From Rhodobiaceae bacterium (GTDB taxonomy: Bacteria; Pseudomonadota; Alphaproteobacteria; Parvibaculales; Parvibaculaceae): 11,076 nucleotides of DNA. Under the pieces are notes generated by a model. It saw nothing but the letters and a program-made list of their open reading frames with translations, was not told where the DNA came from and did no database searches. The DNA lies in NCBI GenBank assembly GCA_002746275.1, contig NVWR01000001.1, positions 201,370 through 212,445 of the forward strand, given 5' to 3'. Below, in pieces: positions 1 to 7,400 of the stretch. The position numbers were made by a program, and so were the translations under genes. Positions within the stretch are counted from its first letter, which is position 1. The number at the start of each line of letters is the position of its first letter.

Positions 1-549
1 GAAATTCACGACCAGGCGAAATTTGAGGCGGAAGTACCCGAAGCAGACAGGCTGTCTGCGCGTGGTATCGAGGTTGGGCATATTTTCTTCTTCGGGACAA
101 AATATTCAGAACCGTTGAATGCCGTGGTGGCGGGGCCGGATGGCAAGGATGTGCCGGTTCAGATGGGCTCCTACGGTATTGGTGTGTCACGGCTTGTTGG
201 CGCGATTATTGAGTCAAGCCACGACGAGAACGGCATTGTCTGGCCAGAATCAGTGGCACCGTACAAAGTGGGTCTTATTAATCTGAAGCCAGGAGATGCT
301 CAGACGGATGGTGCCAGCGATGATCTTTACGCGAAATTGACCGCAGCGGGTGTAGAGATCCTGTACGATGACACAGACACACGCGGTGGCACCAAGTTCT
401 CTAATATGGATTTGATCGGTCTGCCCTGGCAGCTGGTGATCGGCCCCAGAGGGTTGAAATCTGGTGTCGTGGAGGTGAAGAACCGGGCGAGTGGTGAGCG
501 CGAAGAAATGACGCCTGAGGCGGCACTGAAAGCATTAAGCGGCGCGTGA
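1..549 (+). CDS. proS: Prolyl-tRNA synthetase, C-terminal part (5' end outside window)
   Basis: Class II aminoacyl-tRNA synthetase that charges tRNA-Pro with proline in the cytosol. The open frame runs from the first base of the window to a TGA at 547-549, giving 182 residues of the C-terminal part; alpha-type ProS is usually about 440 residues, so more than half lies upstream. Visible residues 22-41 ([20 protein letters not shown]) belong to the catalytic core. Class II motif 3 follows as [11 protein letters not shown] at visible residues 55-65, with the conserved Arg at 64. From about residue 80 comes the alpha/beta anticodon-binding domain, with [11 protein letters not shown], a [17 protein letters not shown] stretch and [15 protein letters not shown]. 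The short internal TTG at 115 is not the start because homology continues upstream of it. The gap to lolC is 36 bases, so the two may share a transcript. Identification is secure. Confidence 0.96.
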   Translation, partial: EIHDQAKFEAEVPEADRLSARGIEVGHIFFFGTKYSEPLNAVVAGPDGKDVPVQMGSYGIGVSRLVGAIIESSHDENGIVWPESVAPYKVGLINLKPGDAQTDGASDDLYAKLTAAGVEILYDDTDTRGGTKFSNMDLIGLPWQLVIGPRGLKSGVVEVKNRASGEREEMTPEAALKALSGA

Positions 550-585
550 GACGAATTTGGGGTCGGGGCGAGAACGGTAGGATAA

Positions 586-1911
586 ATGACTGAGACCGAA
601 ACGAACCAGACGCAAGCGGATGATCCCGCGACGCCCGACAACCAAACTCCGAACAAGGCAACGAAAGCGTTCTCCGCATTTGAGTGGATGGTGTCGCTTC
701 GCTATCTAAGGGCCCGGCGTCGCGAAGGGTTCATTTCCGTCATTGCAGGTTTTTCATTCGCGGGCATCATGCTCGGTGTTGCCACGCTCATTATCGTTAT
801 GGCCGTGATGAACGGCTTTCGGACAGAACTGCTCGATAAGATATTGGGGCTCAACGGACACATCATGGTTCGGGGCTTGGGCACAAACGTCAATGAGTTT
901 GATGCGGTTGCGGATGCGATCCGTAAAGTTGATGGCGTAACCCGCGTCGCTCCCATGGTGGAAGGCCAGGTCATGGCCTCGACCTCAAATGCCGCGTCTG
1001 GCGCATTTGTTCGCGGCATGCGGGAAGCCGATCTGATGGATCTGACTTCCGTCTCAGATAATTTGGAATTCGGGTCACTGGACGGCTTTGATACCAAAGG
1101 CGGCGTCGCCCTTGGTTATCGTCTCGCCTCGGTTTTGCGGGTTAATGTTGGCGATCAGGTGACGCTGCTATCCCCACGAGGTGCCATCACGCCTTTTGGC
1201 ACCGCCCCGAGGGTGCGGTCCTATCCTGTTGTGGCTGTCTTTCAGATAGGCATGTCTGAATATGATAGCTCCGTCATGTTTATGGCGCTGGATGAAGCAC
1301 AGAATTTTTTCCGAGCTGGAAATGCCGTAACGGCGTTGGAAGTCATGGTCACCAACCCTGATCGGGTGAGCGATTACGCGACACAAATTGCCCTGGCGGC
1401 GGGGCCGTTGCTTCGGGTCTGGACCTGGGAGCAGACCAACCAGAGTTTCTTCAACGCGCTGCAGGTGGAACGCAATGTCATGTTCCTGATCCTCACGTTG
1501 ATCCTGTTGGTCGCCGCTCTCAATATAGTCTCCGGCCTGATCATGCTGGTGAAGGATAAGGGGCGAGATATTGCGGTGCTTCGAACCATGGGTGCCACGC
1601 GTGGAGCCGTCATGCGGATATTCTTTATTGCGGGTGCCAGCATCGGTGTGTTTGGTACGCTGGCCGGCTTTGCCCTGGGAACGGTCTTCTGCGCCAATAT
1701 TGAAAGCCTGCGGCAAGGCCTCTCCGCTCTGACCGGGACGGAACTGTTCTCCCCGGAGATCTATTTTTTGACACACATGCCAGCGGATATGGATACCACC
1801 GAAGTCATGTGGGTGGTTCTTATGTCGCTTGGTCTGTCGTTTGCCGCGACGCTTTACCCCGCGTGGCGCGCCGCATCCCTCGATCCCGTAGAGGCCCTTC
1901 GTTATGAGTGA
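586..1911 (+). CDS. lolC: Lipoprotein-releasing ABC transporter permease (LolC/LolE family)
   Basis: Inner-membrane permease of the Lol system, which extracts outer-membrane lipoproteins from the inner membrane and hands them to periplasmic LolA. The 441 residues show the family layout: a cytoplasmic N-terminus of about 45 residues, TM1 at about 48-76, a large MacB-like periplasmic domain (about 78-295), and an FtsX-type block with three more helices at about 297-322, 344-371 and 405-427. The cytoplasmic stretch KDKGRDIAVLRTMGAT (323-338) is the usual contact with the ATPase, and the C-terminus YPAWRAASLDPVEALRYE is typical. The segment SPRGAITPFGTAPRVRSYPV (196-215) lies where the LolA-binding hook is found in LolC. 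The ATG start has a weak GTAGGA ribosome site. The gene overlaps lolD by 8 bases, so the two are probably translationally coupled. Only one permease gene is seen, which suggests a LolF-like homodimer (inference); a LolE paralogue elsewhere cannot be excluded. Confidence 0.93.
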   Translation: MTETETNQTQADDPATPDNQTPNKATKAFSAFEWMVSLRYLRARRREGFISVIAGFSFAGIMLGVATLIIVMAVMNGFRTELLDKILGLNGHIMVRGLGTNVNEFDAVADAIRKVDGVTRVAPMVEGQVMASTSNAASGAFVRGMREADLMDLTSVSDNLEFGSLDGFDTKGGVALGYRLASVLRVNVGDQVTLLSPRGAITPFGTAPRVRSYPVVAVFQIGMSEYDSSVMFMALDEAQNFFRAGNAVTALEVMVTNPDRVSDYATQIALAAGPLLRVWTWEQTNQSFFNALQVERNVMFLILTLILLVAALNIVSGLIMLVKDKGRDIAVLRTMGATRGAVMRIFFIAGASIGVFGTLAGFALGTVFCANIESLRQGLSALTGTELFSPEIYFLTHMPADMDTTEVMWVVLMSLGLSFAATLYPAWRAASLDPVEALRYE

Positions 1912-2617
1912 TGTCCCCGTTCTACAACTCGACAATGTCACTCGGACCTATCATCAGGGGGAAACCGAGCTGCACGTGTTTCACGATCTGGGATTGACCT
2001 TGATACCGGGTGAAATTGTGGCCCTTGTCGGTCCTTCTGGGTCCGGCAAGTCTTCCTTGTTGCATATTGCGGGATTGCTGGAAGCGCCCGACAGCGGCGA
2101 TATTGTGATCGGCGGTGTGGCCAGCGCCAAACTGTCGGATGCCAAGCTCACCGCGATCCGTAGACGCGATATTGGCTTTGTCTATCAGGCGCACAACCTG
2201 CTGGCAGAATTCACAGCCCTTGAGAATGTTGTCCTGCCTCAGATGATTGGCGGTCGCGATAAGAAGCAGGCGGAAACGGAGGCTGCGCGCCTGTTGGAGA
2301 GTTTTGGCCTCGGAGAGCGGTTGAAGCACCTCCCGTCTGAGCTCTCAGGCGGCGAGCAGCAGCGTGTCGCTATCGCCCGTGCCTTGGCCAATAAGCCAAA
2401 GCTCCTGTTGGCAGATGAACCAACGGGCAATCTGGATCCGAAAACTTCCAGAGCCGTTTTCGAACAGCTCGTTGAGGTCACAAAAAATGAGGGGGCCGCC
2501 GCCTTGGTTGCTACCCATAATCTGGATCTTGCCGGAAAAATGGACCGCATTGTCCTGCTTCATGAAGGACAGCTGATCGAAGGCTCGTCGCTCGCGAGCG
2601 AGTACAACTCCCTCTAG
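1904..2617 (+). CDS. lolD: Lipoprotein-releasing ABC transporter ATP-binding protein LolD
   Basis: Cytoplasmic ATPase that powers lipoprotein release by the Lol transporter. At 237 residues it has the usual LolD length and every ABC motif is intact: Walker A GPSGSGKS (43-50), Q-loop Gln95 in VYQAHNLL, signature LSGGEQQR (147-154), Walker B LLLADEP with catalytic Glu172, D-loop GNLD, and switch His205 in VATHNLDLA. The ATG at 1904 lies inside the 3' end of lolC (8-base overlap), an arrangement typical of coupled permease/ATPase pairs. Membership of the LolD/MacB/FtsE group is clear from the sequence, and the LolC/E neighbour decides for LolD. A 14-base perfect palindrome (2588-2601) lies in its last codons and a run of six T follows the stop, but the two are too far apart for a normal terminator. 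Confidence 0.95.
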   Translation: MSDVPVLQLDNVTRTYHQGETELHVFHDLGLTLIPGEIVALVGPSGSGKSSLLHIAGLLEAPDSGDIVIGGVASAKLSDAKLTAIRRRDIGFVYQAHNLLAEFTALENVVLPQMIGGRDKKQAETEAARLLESFGLGERLKHLPSELSGGEQQRVAIARALANKPKLLLADEPTGNLDPKTSRAVFEQLVEVTKNEGAAALVATHNLDLAGKMDRIVLLHEGQLIEGSSLASEYNSL

Positions 2618-2624
2618 TTTTTTC

Positions 2625-2789
2625 AGGCCCCAAGAGCGGCTGTACTGCTCTTCCGGTTTCTGGATTAAACTTGATCCACTCACATGACAGCCAGGGCGGA
2701 TCAGCCAGGATCACCCGAAACCCTCCGGGCGGACGGATGACTTTGAACTCGCCAGCCACTACTGCTTGTGAGGTTGTGCCGGTGGACAT
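2625..2789 (-). pseudogene. Possible remnant of an MT-A70-like adenine methyltransferase (N-terminal end)
   Basis: On the minus strand an ATG at 2789-2787 is preceded by AAGAAGG, a good ribosome site 7 bases away. The frame reads MSTGTTSQAVVAGEFK, then about ten residues later GFRVILADPPW. A hydrophobic strand followed by DPPW is the catalytic hallmark of MT-A70-family N6-adenine methyltransferases, where it sits near the N-terminus. After DPPW the in-frame residues no longer look like the family. The frame shifted by one base gives KPEEQY about 12 residues on, roughly where the family usually has an (R)xxxHY-type motif, which suggests an old frameshift. The reading then runs into antisense of lolD, so the rest of the gene is missing. 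Such genes are common in phages and mobile elements, so this may be a scar of one. One motif plus a start site is thin evidence, and chance cannot be excluded. Confidence 0.4.
2632..2652. other. Small inverted repeat after lolD
   Basis: AAGAGC and GCTCTT form a 6-bp stem, extendable to 8 bp with one G-U pair and a 5-base loop, starting 15 bases after the lolD stop. No T-run follows on the + strand, so it is at best a weak or factor-assisted 3' end for the lolCD transcript. Confidence 0.3.
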
Positions 2790-2836
2790 GCGGCCACCTT
2801 CTTGATTTCTCGGCGACTCTCGTAAACGATGTCCGA

Positions 2837-3964
2837 ATGAGTAAAGCCGCAAATTCTGCCAGCTTTACTGAAACCCTGCTTAGCCTGACACGGGAGATGC
2901 AACTTGTGTGGGGTTTGGTATTTCCTGGGCTGGTAATGCTTTCGCCTATTTGGGTCCATATCGGGATCATTAGTGAGGCGATAAACGCTGTTCCAAACAT
3001 CTGGACGCCGGGATTTTGGGGTGGCGTCGAATACAACCTGATCGAGATGATCAGAAACGTCGGATTTATTGGCCTTGGATTGATCGGCATATGGCTCGCG
3101 TGGCGTCGCGTGGGGTCGGCAGACTCTCAAGCCATCGCAGCCAATGAGACGGCTCGCGCAGCCAACGAGACGGCCCGGTTTGCAGAGCTTAGCCACTGGA
3201 GTGTTCGCTTCAACAACGCCGCCAACAACCTTGCGTCGGCGAGCGCAGCAGAACGCTGCGCCGGGATTTATACCCTGTCTGAAATTGGGGGCGAACTTGG
3301 AGATGAGTACCTTTACAACTCCGTTCGTATGCTGGAAGCCTTTATCCGCGAGCGCCGAGAAGGAGAGGAGTTCGAGGGAGAATTGTCGCTTCCAACCGAT
3401 GTCGAAATGGCACTGAGCCAAATACGAAATCTGACCGCAGATACTCACCTGGGCCCAGTTAACCTTAACAAATGCAACCTCAAGCGTATGCGGCTCATTG
3501 GTCGATGGAACAACTTTAACTTCGACAGCGCTGATATATCCCATGCGCAGTCCCAGAGCGCCCGATTTTATAACTGCGACTTCGGCCAGGTCAGTAGTGC
3601 GATACACTTCAACCAGGCAATCTTTGAATGGTCTAAGTTTACTGCGAGCAAATTGATAAGCGATGGCATCAACCCGACCTTCACTATGTGTGAATTCCTG
3701 CAGTGTGAATTTTACCTGGCCGACTTTACGGATACGGTGTTCGAGATGCCCAAAATCGGAATGTGCACTTGGAATTACTGCATTCTCTCTGGCGCCAAGT
3801 TCCGCGTATCTTCCCTGAAAAGCCTCAAGCCACATTCGATAATCGCCATGGCTGCGGCAACGTGGACGGATGACAATCCACCGGTTTTCTTGAGTAAGGA
3901 TGATGGCCAAAAAATCACTTTGCCGGACCTCGTGACAAAGCTGAAAGACGCGATGAAAAAGTGA
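2837..3964 (+). CDS. Membrane protein with pentapeptide-like repeats, function unknown
   Basis: A 375-residue protein that I cannot name. The N-terminus has two hydrophobic helices (about 23-46 and 72-91), the second ending in WRR, which predicts the bulk in the cytoplasm. Next comes a polar helical linker with a tandem heptad, AANETAR twice (101-114). Then a helical segment FNNAANNLASASAAERCAGIYTLSEI (in part 125-150) resembles the helical unit that precedes the repeats in many bacterial membrane pentapeptide proteins (pattern: ERxxAIYALExI). From about 205 to 322 the protein repeats five-residue steps centred on Phe, Leu or Ile with small residues before them (VNLNKCNLKRMRL, FYNCDFG, CEFLQCEFYLADFTDTVF, SGAKF), which fits a degenerate right-handed beta-helix. 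I prefer the ATG at 2837 over a GTG at 2768, which would add 23 unsuitable residues; neither has a good ribosome site. It is AT-richer than its neighbours and sits between two housekeeping genes, so transfer is possible. Pentapeptide identity is probable; the role is unknown. Confidence 0.75.
   Translation: MSKAANSASFTETLLSLTREMQLVWGLVFPGLVMLSPIWVHIGIISEAINAVPNIWTPGFWGGVEYNLIEMIRNVGFIGLGLIGIWLAWRRVGSADSQAIAANETARAANETARFAELSHWSVRFNNAANNLASASAAERCAGIYTLSEIGGELGDEYLYNSVRMLEAFIRERREGEEFEGELSLPTDVEMALSQIRNLTADTHLGPVNLNKCNLKRMRLIGRWNNFNFDSADISHAQSQSARFYNCDFGQVSSAIHFNQAIFEWSKFTASKLISDGINPTFTMCEFLQCEFYLADFTDTVFEMPKIGMCTWNYCILSGAKFRVSSLKSLKPHSIIAMAAATWTDDNPPVFLSKDDGQKITLPDLVTKLKDAMKK
3137..3178 (+). 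repeat. 21-base tandem duplication encoding AANETAR twice
   Basis: Two adjacent 21-base units (3137-3157 and 3158-3178) encode AANETAR each, differing only at third codon positions. They lie in the predicted cytoplasmic linker just after the second membrane helix of the pentapeptide-like protein and probably extend a helix by two heptad turns. Confidence 0.85.
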
Positions 3965-3981
3965 ACCGTCGCAGCTGTCTA

Positions 3982-4036
3982 CGATAAGTGGCCTCTTACC
4001 CCCTCACCCTCATGAAGAGGCGCGGCTGCTTCATCG
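3982..4036 (+). terminator. Possible 3' hairpin of the pentapeptide-protein transcript
   Basis: GCCTCTT (3991-3997) pairs perfectly with AAGAGGC (4015-4021) around a 17-base C-rich loop. Outside it CGAT/ATCG and AAG/CTT (3982-3988 with 4029-4036) can extend the stem with one bulge and some unpaired bases. It begins 18 bases after the stop codon. There is no T-run, so it would be an imperfect or Rho-assisted end or an RNA-stability structure. Confidence 0.35.
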
Positions 4037-4092
4037 TTGACCGACGTATGCAGGCAGATGCGCAGGATTGCTGAGCTTTTCACTGATTTCGC

Positions 4093-4137
4093 TCGCCAAA
4101 ATTAGGGGTTGACAATATAAGAACAAAACATGAACAT
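4093..4137 (+). promoter_or_regulatory. Sigma-70-type promoter overlapped by a LexA box
   Basis: Two overlapping readings are possible. One is TCGCCA (4093-4098), 17 bases, TATAAG (4116-4121), which matches the -35 at 4 of 6 and the -10 at 5 of 6 bases. The other is a perfect TTGACA (4109-4114), 17 bases, GAACAT (4132-4137), with a weak -10. In both cases the LexA box at 4121-4135 covers the -10 or the start-site region, a position that would block RNA polymerase. The 43-codon ORF starts 25 bases further on. Confidence 0.6.
4121..4135. promoter_or_regulatory. LexA (SOS) operator, alphaproteobacterial type
   Basis: GAAC-AAAACAT-GAAC is an exact match to the direct-repeat SOS box of Alphaproteobacteria (GTTC-N7-GTTC, read here on the other strand), with the AT-rich spacer usual for such boxes. 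Its overlap with a promoter core and its place 28 bases before a well-formed start codon make a chance match unlikely. It predicts repression by LexA and induction by DNA damage. Confidence 0.8.
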
Positions 4138-4162
4138 ATGACTTCAACAAGGGAGAAGGTCT

Positions 4163-4294
4163 ATGCGTGAAGCAATGAGAGAAAGTGGCGTTACGTGTTG
4201 GTTTCAGGATCTGGCTGCGCTTACGAGCATCGCGGTCATGGGCTGGAGCGTCCTGGCCTGGGGACAAATAGCTGAAACGATTTTTGGCGGCTAA
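4163..4294 (+). CDS. Small SOS-controlled single-span membrane protein (43 aa), unknown
   Basis: An ATG at 4163 with a strong ribosome site (GGGAG at 4151-4155, with a further AAGG just downstream) opens a 43-codon frame ending at TAA (4292-4294). The protein begins MREAMRESGVTCWFQD, then has a hydrophobic stretch of about 20 residues (18-37: AALTSIAVMGWSVLAWGQIA) and a short tail ETIFGG. The charge pattern, with two Arg before the helix, predicts the N-terminus in the cytoplasm. The LexA-box promoter directly upstream implies expression after DNA damage. Small SOS-induced membrane proteins that stop cell division are known (SidA in Caulobacter, YneA in Bacillus), and this could be an analogue, but I recognise no sequence similarity. 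It precedes dnaE by 120 bases with no clear terminator between them. That it is a real gene is likely; its function is inference. Confidence 0.72.
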   Translation: MREAMRESGVTCWFQDLAALTSIAVMGWSVLAWGQIAETIFGG

Positions 4295-4414
4295 AAAGAG
4301 ACTTATCCACAACTTTCCTTGGGCGGGGCGGGTGACAGGGACTGGGCAACACCCGACAATGGGGACGCTCAAAACACTGGTGACCAATCAAACTGACAAT
4401 AGCGAGCCCCCGTC
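4295..4414 (+). other. Spacer between the small SOS ORF and dnaE
   Basis: These 120 bases hold the DnaA box (4303-4311) and a G-rich stretch, but no convincing -35/-10 pair, no stable hairpin with a T-run, and no strong ribosome site before the dnaE start. Either dnaE has a promoter I cannot recognise here or it is read from the upstream SOS-type promoter. Confidence 0.5.
4303..4311 (+). promoter_or_regulatory. Consensus DnaA box upstream of dnaE
   Basis: TTATCCACA is a perfect match to the strong DnaA-binding site. It is a single copy, 8 bases after the stop of the small SOS-controlled ORF and about 100 bases before the dnaE start. It could let DnaA adjust dnaE transcription, but one 9-base match can occur by chance. 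Confidence 0.4.
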
Positions 4415-7400
4415 TTGTCCAAACCCAAAGCTGCCCAATTCGTCCACCTGCGTCTGCATTCTGCCTATTCCCTTTTGGAAGGGGCAATCAGACTGAAGGG
4501 GCTTGCCGGTCTGGTGAGAAAAGGTGGCATGCCTGCCGTCGCGATCACCGATACGGGCAACCTGTTTGGCGCCTTGGAGGCGTCGGAGACCCTCTCCGGG
4601 GCGGGCATACAGCCGATTACGGGATGCACTCTGGCCGTTGATTTGGAAATGGCAGGAGATACCGCGCATCTTACCCCAAAAGCTCGCGAGCCCGATGGAC
4701 TGCTCGCCCTTCTGGTGAAAGACGAGACGGGATACGCCAATCTGATGAAGCTCACATCCAGGGCTTTCTTGGAAACAGAGGGCACCGACGCTCCGCACAT
4801 CACTCTCAGCGATCTGGAGAAATGGGGCGACGGCCTGATTTGCCTCACCGGTGGGCCAGATGGGCCGGTCAACAAGCTTTTGGTTGATGGGCAGCGCGAT
4901 AAGGCGAAGCTGGTCACGCAGCGTCTCTCCTCCCTTTTTCCGGGCAGGCTTTATGTCGAATTGCAACGCCATGGCGTTGCGAGTGAAGCAACGGCTGAGG
5001 GGCCGCTGGTTGAATTTGCGTATGAGTTGGACCTGCCACTGGTGGCGACGAACGAGTGTTTCTTCACCACCAAAGACGAGTTCGAGGCCCATGATGCGCT
5101 GCTGTGCATCTCCGCTGGTTCCTATGTCGTCGAAACAGATCGCCGTCGTGTAACACCGGAGCATTATTTCAAAAGCCAGGATGAGATGGTCGAACTGTTC
5201 GATGATCTGCCCGAGGCAATTGAGAACACAATTGAAATTGCACGCCGGTGCGCCTTCAGGCCGCTCACCCGTGCCCCCATCCTGCCAAGCTTTGGGGTCG
5301 GTGAGGGCGATCTGACCGAGGCCGATGAATTGCGCAGGCTCGCCCATGAAGGGCTGACGACCCGTCTTGCGGCGATTGAGATGGTGGAGGAGGAGAGCGT
5401 CTATCGTAAGCGTCTGGACTTCGAGTTGGACATCATCATCAAGATGGATTTCCCAGGTTACTTTCTGATCGTTGCCGATTTTATCAAATGGGCAAAGGGT
5501 CAGAATATTCCCGTGGGGCCGGGGCGTGGGTCAGGCGCCGGGTCTGTCGTGGCCTGGGTGCTCGATATTACGGACCTGGATCCGTTGCGCTTCAACCTTC
5601 TGTTTGAGCGGTTTCTCAACCCGGAACGCATTTCCATGCCGGACTTTGACATCGATTTTTGTCAGGACCGGCGTGATGAAGTGATCCGGTATGTGCAGGA
5701 CCGTTACGGCCACGATCAGGTGGCTCAGATCATCACTTTTGGGAAGCTGCAGGCACGCGCCGTTCTGCGCGATGTGGGGCGTGTGTTGCAAGTGCCCTTT
5801 GGTCAGGTCGACCGGCTTTGCAAAATGATCCCCAACAATCCCGCCAATCCAGTGACCCTCGCCGAGGCAATTGAGGGAGAGGTCCGTCTGCAAGAGGCCC
5901 GCGACGAGGATGCCACCGTCGCAAAACTGTTGGAGATTGGTTTGCGCCTGGAAGGTCTTTACCGGCACGCCTCGACCCATGCGGCGGGGGTGGTGATCGG
6001 CGATCGTCCTCTCAGTGATCTGGTGCCGCTTTATCGTGACCCGCGCTCTGATATGCCGGTAACCCAGTTCAACATGAAATGGGTGGAACCTGCGGGTCTG
6101 GTAAAATTTGACTTCCTGGGTCTCAAGACGCTCACCGTTCTGCAACGGGCCGTGGAGTTCATCGCGCGCCGGGGGATTGAGATCGACCTATCGACCCTGC
6201 CATTGGATGACGAGAAATCGTATGAGATGCTCCAGCGCGGGGAGACGGTGGGTGTCTTTCAGCTTGAAAGTGGGGGCATGCGCGACCTGATCCGCCAGGC
6301 TGTGCCCACCACCATCGAAGACATCATCGCTCTGGTGGCTCTTTACCGCCCCGGTCCTATGGAGAACATTCCCAAATATCTGGATTGCAAGCACGGACGC
6401 GCCAAGCCGGAGGTTCTGCACGAGACGATCGACCCGGTCGTGGCCGATACCTATGGCGTCATCATCTATCAGGAACAGGTGATGCAGGTGGCCCAGGTTT
6501 TTGCAGGCTATTCGCTGGGCGAAGCCGATGTGTTGCGCAGGGCCATGGGGAAGAAGATCAAATCCGAAATGGATGCTCAGCGGACCCGGTTCATCGAAGG
6601 GGCAGCCGCCAACGGCATACCTGAAAACCGAGCCAATTATGTCTTCGACATTGTCGACAAGTTCGCGGGCTATGGCTTCAACAAATCTCACTCAGCTTGC
6701 TACGCCCTGGTCGCCTACCAGACCGCCTATCTCAAGGCCAATTATCCGGTCGAGTTTCTGGCTGCGTCGATGAGTCTTGACTTGAACAACACCGAAAAAC
6801 TTCATGTTTTCAAGCAGGAAGCGGATCGTCTTAAGATCAAGGTTCGGCCTCCTTGCGTGCAAGGGTCGAGCCCAAGCTTCGACGTCAAGGATGGCGAAAT
6901 CCTCTATGCGCTGGGGGCCATAAAAAATGTGGGCCGCCAAGCAATGGAGCAGATGGTGACGGAAAGGGCCGAAAACGGGCCTTACAAAGACGTTTATGAC
7001 TTCGCTCGTCGGCTCAATCCCAAGGTGATCAACAAGCGGCAATTGGAAAACCTGGTTCGAGCCGGGGCACTGGACGCTTTGAACGATAACCGGGCCCAGC
7101 TTGTGGCCTCCATTGATCTCATCATGGGGCTGGCCAATCAGGCGACAAATGAGCGTGAAAGCCAGCAGGACAGCCTGTTCGGTGATGCCATGGACAACCA
7201 GTTGGACAATCCAGCCCTTCCCAGGGTGGAGATGTGGTTGCCTATGGAGCGGTTGAACGAAGAATTCAACGCGGTTGGCTTCTATATCTCCGGTCACCCA
7301 TTGGATGATTATGCACGCGCGATGAAGCAGTCGGGGGTCGTGACCTATTCTGAATTGCTGCAGAAACGCTCCCAAGCGGAGCGGGTCGCCGGAACAGTGG

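Noticed and set aside
2588..2623. 14-base palindrome near the lolD end plus a T-run as a terminator
   Set aside because: The palindrome leaves only a 5-bp stem with a 4-base loop, and the T-run starts 16 bases after it, too far for intrinsic termination.
2759..3910. Long open frame (383 codons) on the minus strand opposite the pentapeptide-like gene
   Set aside because: The + strand protein has clear membrane helices, a duplicated heptad and repeat structure, while the minus-strand translation shows no recognisable motif and uses rare-looking composition. It is most likely an antisense shadow.
4284..4496. 70-codon + strand frame between the small SOS ORF and dnaE
   Set aside because: It overlaps both the end of the small ORF and the conserved start of dnaE in a different frame, and its translation is low-complexity Pro/Thr without a ribosome site.
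4388..5347. Minus-strand open frame opposite the start of dnaE
   Set aside because: It is antisense to highly conserved DnaE sequence and has no recognisable features. High-GC codon bias produces such frames.
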